Below, in pieces: positions 24,545 through 32,275 of a stretch of 46,084 nucleotides of DNA (its first letter is position 1; every line of letters begins with the position of its first letter). The stretch covers positions 1 to 46,084 of the forward strand of contig VGOW01000026.1 of assembly GCA_016875735.1 (NCBI GenBank). Reading direction: 5' to 3'. Made by a program: the position numbers and the translations under genes. The notes under the pieces are model-generated. The model was not told the origin of the DNA and did no database searches. It was given only the letters and a program-made list of their open reading frames with translations. Origin of the DNA: Chloroflexota bacterium. Lineage in GTDB: Bacteria > Chloroflexota > Anaerolineae > Anaerolineales > VGOW01.

Positions 24545-26783
24545 TCGTCCACCCAATCGCCAGCGCCTCGCTGTGAAAAGTGAAGATGACCACGCTGCGC
24601 CCTGCCGTAACGGGCACGGCGCGGAACGCGCCGTTGGCGCGATAGATCGCCGCGCGCTCCCCGTTCACGTCGGCCTCCCATCCCGGATACATCACATCGT
24701 TGAGCACCAACATCCCCGCCGCAGGCGACTCGGTTTCGGCGACGACTCGCAACGGCGTGTATTCGACGATGCGCGCCGTCGCGCCGTCGGTGTCGCCGCC
24801 CATCGAGTCGGGCGGGGAGGCCGCCTCCGTGTCGATCACCACCGCTATCGTCGGATCGAATGATGGATCGTTCACGAGGATCGACGCCTCGCGCGCGGTG
24901 GGCGCGATGATGACGCGGCCCACGACAACGGCGCGCGGCCAATAGTCGGGAAGTTCATACGCATTCAGCCCGCTCACCATTTGCGGCACTCCGATGTCGA
25001 GCGGGCCGTGAGCGTTCATGATGTATTGCACGCTCAATAGTTTGAGGCGGTGCGAATCGGTGGGGGCAATGTCGGCGTGCTCCACCGCGCCGCAACGATC
25101 TTCGGGCGGCGTTTGGTTGTTGAACTCGGCATACGTTGAGGGAATGATCGATGCGTACCCTTGCGCGTTGGCGGTGTGCGTTTGCATCGAGCCGTTGGCA
25201 AACATGTAGGGGAGGACGACGACGCGCGACTCGGCAGGGTTCACCGGCTCGATCCAACCGGAGGGATTGGACAGCGCGGCGAGCGGAACGGGCTGAACGA
25301 AGGCGCGGCTGAACAACCACAGGTCGCTGTAGAAGACGAGCAATAGCGTGCCGATGGCAAGTGTGTTGCGCGCCCGGTTGAGATGCCACAGCGCGAGAGC
25401 GGCCATTGCGTATCGTGGCGCGGAGAGTCCGGCAAGGATCGAGAGCAGTGAGCGCGAGTCGTTGCGCGGCACGAGATCGGCAAAGATCGCAAGTGCGGCC
25501 AACAGCAACGCAAACAGCCATAGCCAGCGATCAGTAATGGATCGAACAATGGGCTTAAGCCCATTGTCCCTTCGATGCCCATTGTTCATTCCCGTGATCC
25601 GCGCGATGAGCGAGTCGAATCCGAGAGCGGCGAGGCCCGCGCCCGCGAAACTGAGAAAGAGCATGAAACGAGCCGGGACGCGAAACGACGACACGCCCGG
25701 CAACAGCCGTTGATCGGTGAAAGGGATCGGCGGATTGAACCCGAACAGCAATCCGCAGAAGGCGAAGGCGATGAGCAGTGTTTTGAATCGCGCGCCGGGC
25801 GACTCTTTGGCGGCGAGTCCGGCGAGAGCCAACACCAAGCCCGCCGCGCCGAAATAACCGTTGCGCTCCCATGGGAGGAAGACATCGAAGGGAATTCTGG
25901 CGAGGGCGAGAGAGGCGAGGTCGCGCAATTGGAGCGCGGTGGGGAGGCCGCAATCACGCAAGAGTCCGGCGGCGTGAGTGGACAGCCGGATAAGTTGAAT
26001 GGTGGGCAGAAGTTGAAAAGCGAATCCGCCGAACACGATGGCGGCGGCAAGCGCGGCCAGCCCGGCGCGGCTGAGGAGTCGAACCAAGTCGCGGGTTCGG
26101 ATGTGCGGGATGGCCCAGTGAACGGTGGCGACAACCAGCGCGATGAGGGTGAGGGCGAGGGTGGCCGGGTGCCCGGCGAGGAATTGCAGACCGATGACGG
26201 CGGCGCTGAGGGTCATCGTCCGCCGCGATCCGGTTTGCAGAGTCCGTTGCCAAATCGCCAGCGCCCACGGAAACCATGACGCCGTGTATAGCAAATCCAC
26301 GTGCCCGGCCCCGGGGCGGGGGGCAATGAAGCCGCCGAGCATGAAAGCGACCGCGCCCACATACGCCCCGCCCACGCCGATGCCGTTGTAGCGGACGAGC
26401 CAATACATGCCGAGTCCCGCCCACCACATGTGTAGCATGTATCCGACGCCGAACGAATAGTGCAGGGGCAACAACCGGAGGGCGAGCGCCGGAGGGTAAA
26501 AGATCATCACTTGCGGGTTGCCCACTGCCGGATACCCGGCGAGGATGTACGGACTCCACAACGGCAAGTGGCCGGAGGCAAACTGCTCACGGGTGAAGTG
26601 TTCCCAGTAATAATAGATCAGCAGATCGTTGCCGTTGACGATGAGGCTGGGGCGCAGAAGGGCGTGGAGGAAAACGGGCAGGATGAGGAGCAGGAGGCCG
26701 AGCGCCGATTGCCGCCATTCGGGCCAGCGGCCAATAGTTTGCGCGGCGCGTTCCATCGCGCGCCAAAGTTGCGCCGGTCGCAT
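24474..26783 (-). CDS. YfhO-family membrane protein
   Basis: A 769-residue protein with about 10-12 membrane segments in the first 480 residues and an extracellular C-terminal region. Features are NGNDLLIYYYWEHFTREQFASGHLPLWSPYILAGYP near residue 52, the loop FNPPIPFTDQRLLPGVSSFRVPARFM near 355, and the C-terminal VLNDVMYPGWEADVNGE, all typical of the YfhO family (GT-C-like proteins linked to glycosylation of lipoteichoic acid or other polymers in Firmicutes). The substrate is unknown. A 22-bp perfect palindrome (25546-25567) lies in the codons of a loop near residue 410. The gene starts directly after the cyclase stop, so they form an operon. Confidence 0.75.
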   Translation of the reverse strand: MRPAQLWRAMERAAQTIGRWPEWRQSALGLLLLILPVFLHALLRPSLIVNGNDLLIYYYWEHFTREQFASGHLPLWSPYILAGYPAVGNPQVMIFYPPALALRLLPLHYSFGVGYMLHMWWAGLGMYWLVRYNGIGVGGAYVGAVAFMLGGFIAPRPGAGHVDLLYTASWFPWALAIWQRTLQTGSRRTMTLSAAVIGLQFLAGHPATLALTLIALVVATVHWAIPHIRTRDLVRLLSRAGLAALAAAIVFGGFAFQLLPTIQLIRLSTHAAGLLRDCGLPTALQLRDLASLALARIPFDVFLPWERNGYFGAAGLVLALAGLAAKESPGARFKTLLIAFAFCGLLFGFNPPIPFTDQRLLPGVSSFRVPARFMLFLSFAGAGLAALGFDSLIARITGMNNGHRRDNGLKPIVRSITDRWLWLFALLLAALAIFADLVPRNDSRSLLSILAGLSAPRYAMAALALWHLNRARNTLAIGTLLLVFYSDLWLFSRAFVQPVPLAALSNPSGWIEPVNPAESRVVVLPYMFANGSMQTHTANAQGYASIIPSTYAEFNNQTPPEDRCGAVEHADIAPTDSHRLKLLSVQYIMNAHGPLDIGVPQMVSGLNAYELPDYWPRAVVVGRVIIAPTAREASILVNDPSFDPTIAVVIDTEAASPPDSMGGDTDGATARIVEYTPLRVVAETESPAAGMLVLNDVMYPGWEADVNGERAAIYRANGAFRAVPVTAGRSVVIFTFHSEALAIGWTISGATWTIVLAAVLGRAVARARR

Positions 26784-27413
26784 TCAGTTTTCGTAGAGGA
26801 GGCGGAACGCAGATTTTGCGCCGGGCGGAATAGCGGCGATGGGCTCGAATCGCAAGCCTTCGATGCTTTTCGCTTCTTCGGCCACTGCGTCGGTGACGAG
26901 AATATCTCCGGCTTTGGCTGTGTCTTCGCCGAGTTTGCTGGCCGCGTTCACTTGCGGGCCGAACACGTCGGTGTCGCCGATGCGCAACATCAAGCCGTAG
27001 CCGATGCCCACGCCGAGGAGAATCTGTTCGGTTTCGGGTTTGCTCGCGTTGTAGCCTTTGAGCACGCCCATCATTTGAACGGCGCACTCGATGGCTTTGC
27101 TGGCGCGGCGGAAGATGACCAGCATGCTGTCGCCGTCCATCTTCAGCAAAATGCCGTCGTGATCGTCAATGCACGGCACGAGCAGCCGTTGCGACTCGTA
27201 AATGGTTTGCAGAAAGTGAATGATGCCGTATTCGGCGGCGCGGCGCGAGAACCCGGCCAGGTCGGTGAACATGATCGCCCACGTCTCGCCGAACAAATCC
27301 CAGATGCGGCTGTCGATCTCTTCTTTGTTCGCGCCGGGCTGCAATCGCTCGGCGATGAGATTCTCCAGCCGGTCTTGCGATGCGCTGATGCCGACTTGCA
27401 AAACGAAAGGCAT
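26784..27413 (-). CDS. Class III adenylate/guanylate cyclase-domain protein
   Basis: A 209-residue protein from the ATG at 27413, preceded by AAAGGA at 8 nt. It is essentially a short N-terminal helix plus one cyclase homology domain. FTDLAGFSRRA carries the first metal Asp, LLKMDGDSMLVIF the substrate Lys and second Asp, and GVGIGYGLMLRIGDTDVFGPQVNAASKL the purine and transition-state region. The usual N-x3-R of active enzymes reads NAASK here, so the transition-state Arg is Lys. It may be a weak cyclase or a nucleotide sensor. There is no membrane or HAMP domain. It is followed at once by the YfhO gene. Confidence 0.8.
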   Translation of the reverse strand: MPFVLQVGISASQDRLENLIAERLQPGANKEEIDSRIWDLFGETWAIMFTDLAGFSRRAAEYGIIHFLQTIYESQRLLVPCIDDHDGILLKMDGDSMLVIFRRASKAIECAVQMMGVLKGYNASKPETEQILLGVGIGYGLMLRIGDTDVFGPQVNAASKLGEDTAKAGDILVTDAVAEEAKSIEGLRFEPIAAIPPGAKSAFRLLYEN

Positions 27414-27493
27414 GGGATGAGTCCTTTCTGTGAGTAGTGCTTGTATCTTACGCCGATCACTCGCGCCTCGCAACCGCCCCTCACCCATTGCGG

Positions 27494-27499
27494 TATAAT
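27494..27499 (+). promoter_or_regulatory. -10 box of the chelatase chlI gene
   Basis: A perfect TATAAT 91 nt before the chlI ATG; the -35 region is not recognisable. Transcription from here would include the repeat-rich leader at 27521-27586. Confidence 0.45.
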
Positions 27500-27520
27500 C
27501 TCACCGCACTCTGTAGTGAC

Positions 27521-27586
27521 CAGTGGTTAGTGATCGGTAACCACTGATCACCGATCACTAATTACCGATCACCGATCACTGACTAC
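27521..27586. repeat. GATCAC-rich repeat in the leader of chlI
   Basis: Several direct copies of CCGATCACT/CCGATCACC, plus an 11-base inverted pair GTGATCGGTAA (27530-27540) and TTACCGATCAC (27562-27572). It probably belongs to a dispersed intergenic repeat family and could fold in the chlI 5' leader. Confidence 0.65.
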
Positions 27587-27590
27587 TGAC

Positions 27591-28685
27591 ATGCCCCCCA
27601 TCTTCCCATTTACTGCCATCGTTGGGCAGGAGCGCATGAAACGCGCTCTCATTCTCAACGCTGTCAATCCGCGCATCGGTGGCGTGCTCATTCGTGGCGA
27701 GCGCGGCACCGCCAAATCCACCGCCGCCCGCGCCCTCGCCGCCCTCCTCCCCGAAGTGCGTGTGGTGAAAGACTGCCGCTTCGGTTGTGATCCCGACCAG
27801 CCAACTCAGTGGTGCACCGAATGCCACGAGCGGGCCACCAACGGCTCCTTGCCCGCCGCCGCCAAACGCACCTCGTTCATCAACCTCCCGGTCTCCGCCA
27901 CCGAAGATCGTGTCGTCGGCACGCTCGACATCGAGCGCGCGATTCAAAAAGGCGAGCGCCACTTCGAGCCGGGCGTTCTCGCCGCCGCCAATCGCGGCCT
28001 GCTCTACGTCGATGAAGTGAACCTGCTCGACGATCACGTCGTCGATGTTCTTCTCGATTCGGCGGCCATGGGCATCAACGTCGTCGAGCGCGAAGGCATC
28101 TCCTTCTCGCATCCGGCGCGCTTCATCCTTGTCGGCACCATGAATCCCGAAGAAGGCGATCTGCGGCCTCAACTGCTCGACCGCTTTGCCTTTGCGGTGG
28201 AGATACACGGCCTCACCAACCCCGTTGACCGCGTCGCTATCATGGAGCGCAATCTCCGCTTCGAGGCCGACCCTGATTCGTTCTCTGCCGAATGGCAATC
28301 GAAAGAGAAAGAGCTCACCGAAGAGATCGAAGCCGCGCGCAAGATCGTCGAAAAGGTGACCTACTCACAACGCGATCTGCAATCCATCGCCGCCCTCACC
28401 ACCTCGATGGGGGTGGACGGCCACCGCGCCGACCTCGTCATCCTTCGCGCCGCGCGCGCGCAGGCCGCCTTCATGGGGCGCATCGCCATCACCGACGAAG
28501 ACATCGTGCTGGCCGCCGAGCTGGCCCTGCCGCACCGCATCAAACACGGCCCCTTCCAAAAAACTGAAGTGAGCGTGTACGACTTGCAGGAGCGGATGGA
28601 ACAAATCCGCGACGACACGGGCGCGACCGAAGGCAAGCCCACCCCCAGCGAGGACAAGTCGGCGGTAAAAAAAAACAGGGCGTAG
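27591..28685 (+). CDS. chlI: ChlI-type AAA+ subunit of a Mg/Co chelatase (zero-frame product)
   Basis: A 364-residue AAA+ protein with Walker A GERGTAKST (residues 36-44), the Cys-rich BchI/ChlI insertion CRFGCDPDQPTQWCTEC (residues 64-80), and Walker B LLYVDEVNLLDD, followed by a GTMNPEEGDLRPQLLDRF sensor region. It powers insertion of Mg2+ or, in non-phototrophs with CobN, Co2+ into a tetrapyrrole. No phototrophy genes are seen, so cobalt chelation for B12 is the likelier role. At its end (28667-28675) nine A run into A AAA AAC just before the TAG stop, and the -1 frame is open into the ChlD part. A GAGGA stretch (28650-28654) sits about 12-15 nt upstream. Confidence 0.9.
   Translation: MPPIFPFTAIVGQERMKRALILNAVNPRIGGVLIRGERGTAKSTAARALAALLPEVRVVKDCRFGCDPDQPTQWCTECHERATNGSLPAAAKRTSFINLPVSATEDRVVGTLDIERAIQKGERHFEPGVLAAANRGLLYVDEVNLLDDHVVDVLLDSAAMGINVVEREGISFSHPARFILVGTMNPEEGDLRPQLLDRFAFAVEIHGLTNPVDRVAIMERNLRFEADPDSFSAEWQSKEKELTEEIEAARKIVEKVTYSQRDLQSIAALTTSMGVDGHRADLVILRAARAQAAFMGRIAITDEDIVLAAELALPHRIKHGPFQKTEVSVYDLQERMEQIRDDTGATEGKPTPSEDKSAVKKNRA
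28650..28685 (+). promoter_or_regulatory. Candidate programmed -1 frameshift site
   Basis: SD-like GAGGA (28650-28654), then nine A at 28667-28675 with the zero-frame heptamer A AAA AAC (28670-28676), then the chlI TAG (28683-28685). After a -1 slip the frame reads through QGVASETREETPD directly into the ChlD-like protein. Weak hairpins lie further downstream (CATGGG 28714-28719 with CCCATG 28730-28735). Confidence 0.6.
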
Positions 28686-28714
28686 CTAGCGAGACCCGCG
28701 AAGAAACACCCGAC

Positions 28715-29644
28715 ATGGGGCAAGCCGAGCCCATGCCTCAGCAGGCATCGGACTCCGCGCGCGATTCGTATTGGTGGGAAGGCGGCAAAAAGATGAAGGC
28801 CGGCGAAGAATTCATGCCGCGCCGCCTCAACACTCCGCTCGACAAACTCACCCGCCACCTCGGCGGCAAACGCAGCCGCACCAAAACCGATCGCAAACGC
28901 GGGCGATACATTCAAGCCCGCCCGGCTCACGGCAAAACCTCCGACGTGGCTTTCGATGCCACCCTGCGCGCCGCCGCGCCCATGCAAGTGCGCCGCGAGC
29001 CTCAGCGCCGCGCAGCCCGTGTGGCCTTCGCCATTCGCCGCGAAGACCTTCAGCAAAAAGTCCGCGTGCGCAAAGCCGCCAATCTGATTCTGTTTGTGGT
29101 GGACGCCTCGTGGAGCATGGCCGTGGCCGAGCGCATGAGCGCCACCAAAGGCGCGATCATGTCTCTGCTCACCGACGCCTATCAACGGCGCGACCGCGTG
29201 GGGCTGATCGTCTTCCAAAAGAATCAGTCGCGGCTCATCCTGCCGCCCACCAGTTCGGTGCTGCTGGCTCAGAAGGCTATGGCCGATATTCCCGTGGGCG
29301 GCAAAACCCCGCTCTCGGCCGGGCTGGCCATGGCTCACAAAATTCTGTCGCAGGAAAAGCGACTGCACCCCGACGTGATGCCATTGATGATTGTGCTCAC
29401 CGACGGCGCGGGCAACGTGAGCATGACCGATCTGCCGCCGCAAGAGGAAGCCTACCGCATCGCCGAAAAGATTCACGACGAGACGATCCGCAGTGTGGTG
29501 ATCAACATGGAACATGCCGCGTTCGATCAGGGCCTGGCGCGCAAACTGGCCGAGCATCTCGGCTGTGATTGTTTGACTCTGCAAGAATTGAAAGCGGAGA
29601 CTCTTTACCGCACGGTGAGGGAAGAGTTGAACGCTTCTCTCTGA
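28715..29644 (+). CDS. chlD: ChlD-type VWA subunit of a Mg/Co chelatase
   Basis: A 309-residue C-terminal chelatase part: an acidic/basic linker with RRLNTPLDKLTRHLGGKRSR, the VWA domain with the MIDAS motif LFVVDASWSM (DxSxS as DASWS), TPLSAGLAMAH and VLTDGAGN. A normal ChlD has an inactive AAA+ domain in front of this; here the AAA+ domain is the chlI gene in another frame. The first ATG (28715) has no clear SD, while the frame is open back to the A9 run, so the protein is probably made as a -1 frameshift product of about 680 residues. A strong terminator follows the stop by a few nucleotides. Confidence 0.85.
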   Translation: MGQAEPMPQQASDSARDSYWWEGGKKMKAGEEFMPRRLNTPLDKLTRHLGGKRSRTKTDRKRGRYIQARPAHGKTSDVAFDATLRAAAPMQVRREPQRRAARVAFAIRREDLQQKVRVRKAANLILFVVDASWSMAVAERMSATKGAIMSLLTDAYQRRDRVGLIVFQKNQSRLILPPTSSVLLAQKAMADIPVGGKTPLSAGLAMAHKILSQEKRLHPDVMPLMIVLTDGAGNVSMTDLPPQEEAYRIAEKIHDETIRSVVINMEHAAFDQGLARKLAEHLGCDCLTLQELKAETLYRTVREELNASL

Positions 29645-29649
29645 GCAAA

Positions 29650-29681
29650 AGCCGGGCCTCAGCGATTGGCCCGGCTTTTTT
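29650..29681. terminator. Rho-independent terminator of chlI-chlD
   Basis: Perfect 9-bp stem AGCCGGGCC (29650-29658) and GGCCCGGCT (29668-29676) with a T-run to 29681 on the plus strand; the minus strand also ends in TTTT. The stop codon of the minus-strand permease (29659-29661) lies in its loop, so it can serve both converging units. Confidence 0.88.
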
Positions 29682-30845
29682 GATCCAGCCTTCCGGGCGC
29701 CGCGCGTTTCAACCACTGCCAAACTATCGAATGCAGCGGGCGCGGGTCGAGCAGTGAGTGAGCGTTGAAGACTCGTGTTGCCCATTTCAGCATCAGCCAC
29801 GCCCACGCCAGCGAGGCCGCCAGCCCGGCGGCTATTTGCCACGACGGCGCCCCTCCGGCGATGAAGATGCGCGCGATCATCGTCGTGGGCGCGAACAGCG
29901 GGAAGATGCTGAGGGCCACCGCCACTGCGCCCGTGCGCGCCGCGGAGCAATTCGCCCGCGAACACCAACGGAATGTAACCCACCAATGCCATGGCGCCTC
30001 GGATGCGAGAGGCCTGCTCGCCGTCGCGCGCGTACGCGGCGAAGATGGCCGAGGTGGCGGCATAGGCGAGATACGATCCGAACAACGAGAGGACCGCCGC
30101 CGCATAATCCGTGAAGGTAGCCTGTCGCAGTGGCTGGCCCATCGCCGTGAACATATCAGCAAAAAGATCGAACCCCGGCCCCGGCGTGCGCGTTCCCGCG
30201 AGCGAGGTTGTGAAGGCCGCCGGGTCGGCATCGGGGATGGCTCTGCCGCTGAGGCCCCCCACCCAGCCCGCCCACGCCAGCATTTCAATGAGGCTCACCG
30301 TCACGAGGCCGGTGAATTTTCCGGCCAGCAACTGCATGGGCGAGATCGCGCCGAACACCGTTTCCAGCACGCGCCCGTAACGGTCACGGGCGATGTTGGC
30401 GGCAAGCAATGTTCCGGCGGTCGAGGTAATGGTTGTGGCGGCCATGAAAATGTATATCGCCAACATGAGATGGCTGAAAGAGAAACTGCCGATGCCGCCC
30501 GGCCTTGGGGGCAGTTCGATGATGCGGGAGGTAAACGTGGGGCCGTCGGCGGCCCGGCGGGCGACGGCCTCCCCATCGGCCAATGCCAAGTTGAAAATGA
30601 TCAGCCGCTCGATCTGCGCGTCGGTTTCCACATATTGCACATTCTCCGGCGAGTAGAAAGTGATCACGCCGGCGGCGATGAAGTTGCGCGGGATGAGGTA
30701 GTAACCGGCGATCTCGCCGGAGGCCGTGGCGGCGCGCGCGGCGGCTTCGTCGGGGTAAGCCAGCAGTTGATCGGGCATGAGGCCTTCAGGAAAGTCAGTC
30801 AACAGCGATGCCTGATCCACATACGCCACCGGCTTGTCGGGGCCG
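29659..30845 (-). pseudogene. ABC-2 type permease, frame broken
   Basis: The minus strand encodes an ABC-2 permease in pieces. From about 30842 one frame reads KPVAYVDQASLLTDFPEG, AYPDEAAARAATASGEIAGYYLIP, FMAATTITSTAGTLLAANIARDRYGRVLETVFG, SPMQLLAGKFTGL, up to VGYIPLVFAGELLR. At about 29930-29945, in a GC-only stretch, the sense changes frame and continues AVALSIFPLFAPTTMIARIF to the stop at 29659. The 5' end joins out of frame to the preceding ORF near 30838-30845. Two single-base frame breaks suggest a decaying gene or sequencing errors in GC runs. With the ATPase upstream it would form an export system of unknown substrate. Confidence 0.7.
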
Positions 30846-32208
30846 CATTGCTGGAGATCACGACGCCCGGCGCGGGCAGTTTGCTGGGCTTCAATTCGAG
30901 GCTGCTCACCCAGCCAATGAGCGGGAAGAGGCTGAAGAATACGGCCAGCAGGCTGTCGGGCGCGGAAAAGGCAATGGCCAGCACGGGAACTCCGACGATG
31001 CCAAAGACGCTGGCGACGACGCTGAGTATCTGCTCGCCCCGATCCGAAAGATCGCTGAGGGAGTCGAGAGTCATGGCCAGCGCGGCGCTGGCGACGAAGG
31101 CCGGAGGGAGGAGGGCGGCGCTCAGGGCAACGATGCGAATCACGGGCCAAAGCGACAGGCCGATGTCCGACACGGCGGGGCTCAACGCCAAGAACGGAAG
31201 GCCGAATGCGATCAGAATTGCGCCGGGAAGGAAAGGGGTGAATGCGGCGGCCATCACCCCAAGGGCTTTGCCGGTCAGCATGGCTTCGACACTGATTGAG
31301 GTGAGCGTCAGATCGAGGGTGTCATAGGCATATTCTTCGGCCAATGCGCGCCTCATGTCGGAAAGAGAGGAATTGCTGGCTGATCGGATCGCGCGGCAAT
31401 AGCGCGGAACAACTGGCGGGGGGGTGGCCGACTCGGACAGGGTGAGCCGCCACTCGCCCTCGGCGATCTGTGCGCAAGCCGCCGCGCCGGGCAGGCCCCT
31501 AAAATCGCCCTCGCCCTCGATCAGCACATCCCGCCCGGCGAACTGCCGCTTCACGTCGCGCAGTGCGCCGTACACCACACGCCCACCGCCGTGGATCAAC
31601 AGTATCCGGTCGCACAGCGATTCGACGATGTGCAGTTGGTGGCTGGACATGATGATGGCTTTGCCGCGCGCGCGCATCTCAAGCAGAATATGCTTGATGA
31701 GGCCAATGTTCATCGGGTCGAGGTTGGCGAACGGCCCATCGACGATGAGCAGATCGGGGTCGTGCAGGGTGGCGGCGATGATCTGCGCTTTTTGCGCCAT
31801 GCCCCGACTGAGTTTTTCGATCTTCTTCTTGCGATGCTCCCACAGATTCAACCGTTTGAGAGCGGCCTCGACCCGCAGGCGAGCCTCTTTGGCCGGCAGG
31901 CCTTTGAGCGCGCCCATGTATTCCAAACACTCGGCCAACTTCATGTGCCCATACAACCCGCGCTCTTCGGGCATGTAGCCGATGCGATCTTTTTTGCGCT
32001 CGTCCATCGGGCCGCCGAACACTTCGATAGCGCCGCTGTCGGGCTTGAACAGGTCGAGCGCCATGCGAATCGTGGTCGTCTTGCCTGCGCCGTTGGGGCC
32101 GAGCAAACCGAAGATTTCGCCCGGCTCGACGGTGAACGACAGATCGCGCACGACGACCCGCTTGTCGAATGTTTTGGTGACGGAGTTGACGGAGAGGAGA
32201 GAGGCCAC
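30799..32208 (-). CDS. ABC transporter ATPase running into a permease fragment (probably damaged)
   Basis: The first about 280 residues are a good ABC-2 system ATPase: VTKTFDKRVVVRDLSF, Walker A GPNGAGKTT, signature LSRGMAQKAQ, Walker B LLIVDGPFANLD, where the usual DEP is DGP. After residue about 290 the frame runs into hydrophobic sequence (LTLTSISVEAMLTGKALG, LLAVFFSLFPLIG) that looks like the C-terminal half of an ABC-2 permease, and it ends out of frame with the next permease piece. In the +1 frame a natural-looking ATPase end (LFRAIAARSDQP) and a TGA overlapping an ATG are seen near 31358, so a frame break there is likely. A GTG start at 32208 avoids the repeat-derived upstream codons; no SD is seen. 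Confidence 0.6.
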   Translation of the reverse strand: MASLLSVNSVTKTFDKRVVVRDLSFTVEPGEIFGLLGPNGAGKTTTIRMALDLFKPDSGAIEVFGGPMDERKKDRIGYMPEERGLYGHMKLAECLEYMGALKGLPAKEARLRVEAALKRLNLWEHRKKKIEKLSRGMAQKAQIIAATLHDPDLLIVDGPFANLDPMNIGLIKHILLEMRARGKAIIMSSHQLHIVESLCDRILLIHGGGRVVYGALRDVKRQFAGRDVLIEGEGDFRGLPGAAACAQIAEGEWRLTLSESATPPPVVPRYCRAIRSASNSSLSDMRRALAEEYAYDTLDLTLTSISVEAMLTGKALGVMAAAFTPFLPGAILIAFGLPFLALSPAVSDIGLSLWPVIRIVALSAALLPPAFVASAALAMTLDSLSDLSDRGEQILSVVASVFGIVGVPVLAIAFSAPDSLLAVFFSLFPLIGWVSSLELKPSKLPAPGVVISSNAAPTSRWRMWIRHRC

Positions 32209-32272
32209 AGGATGAAGGATGAAGGGCGAAGGATGAAGAGTGAAGCGGTCTTCATCCTTCAAGATTCATCCT
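32209..32272. repeat. GGATGAA-type tandem and inverted repeat
   Basis: Copies of GGATGAAGG/GGATGAAGA on the plus strand facing TTCATCCTTC and TTCATCC copies, forming a hairpin-capable element between the ATPase and GNAT genes. A related pair, GAAGGATGAA/TTCATCCTTC, is found at 42401-42433. Confidence 0.7.
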
Positions 32273-32275
32273 TTG

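Noticed and set aside
27521-27586. A CRISPR-like repeat array
   Set aside because: Repeats are 8-10 bases, irregularly spaced, without unique spacers of constant length.
28361-31150. A 929-codon minus-strand open frame
   Set aside because: Most of it is antisense to chlI/chlD and has no recognisable motif. Only the part from about 30842 to 29940 reads as an ABC permease; it is listed as a pseudogene.
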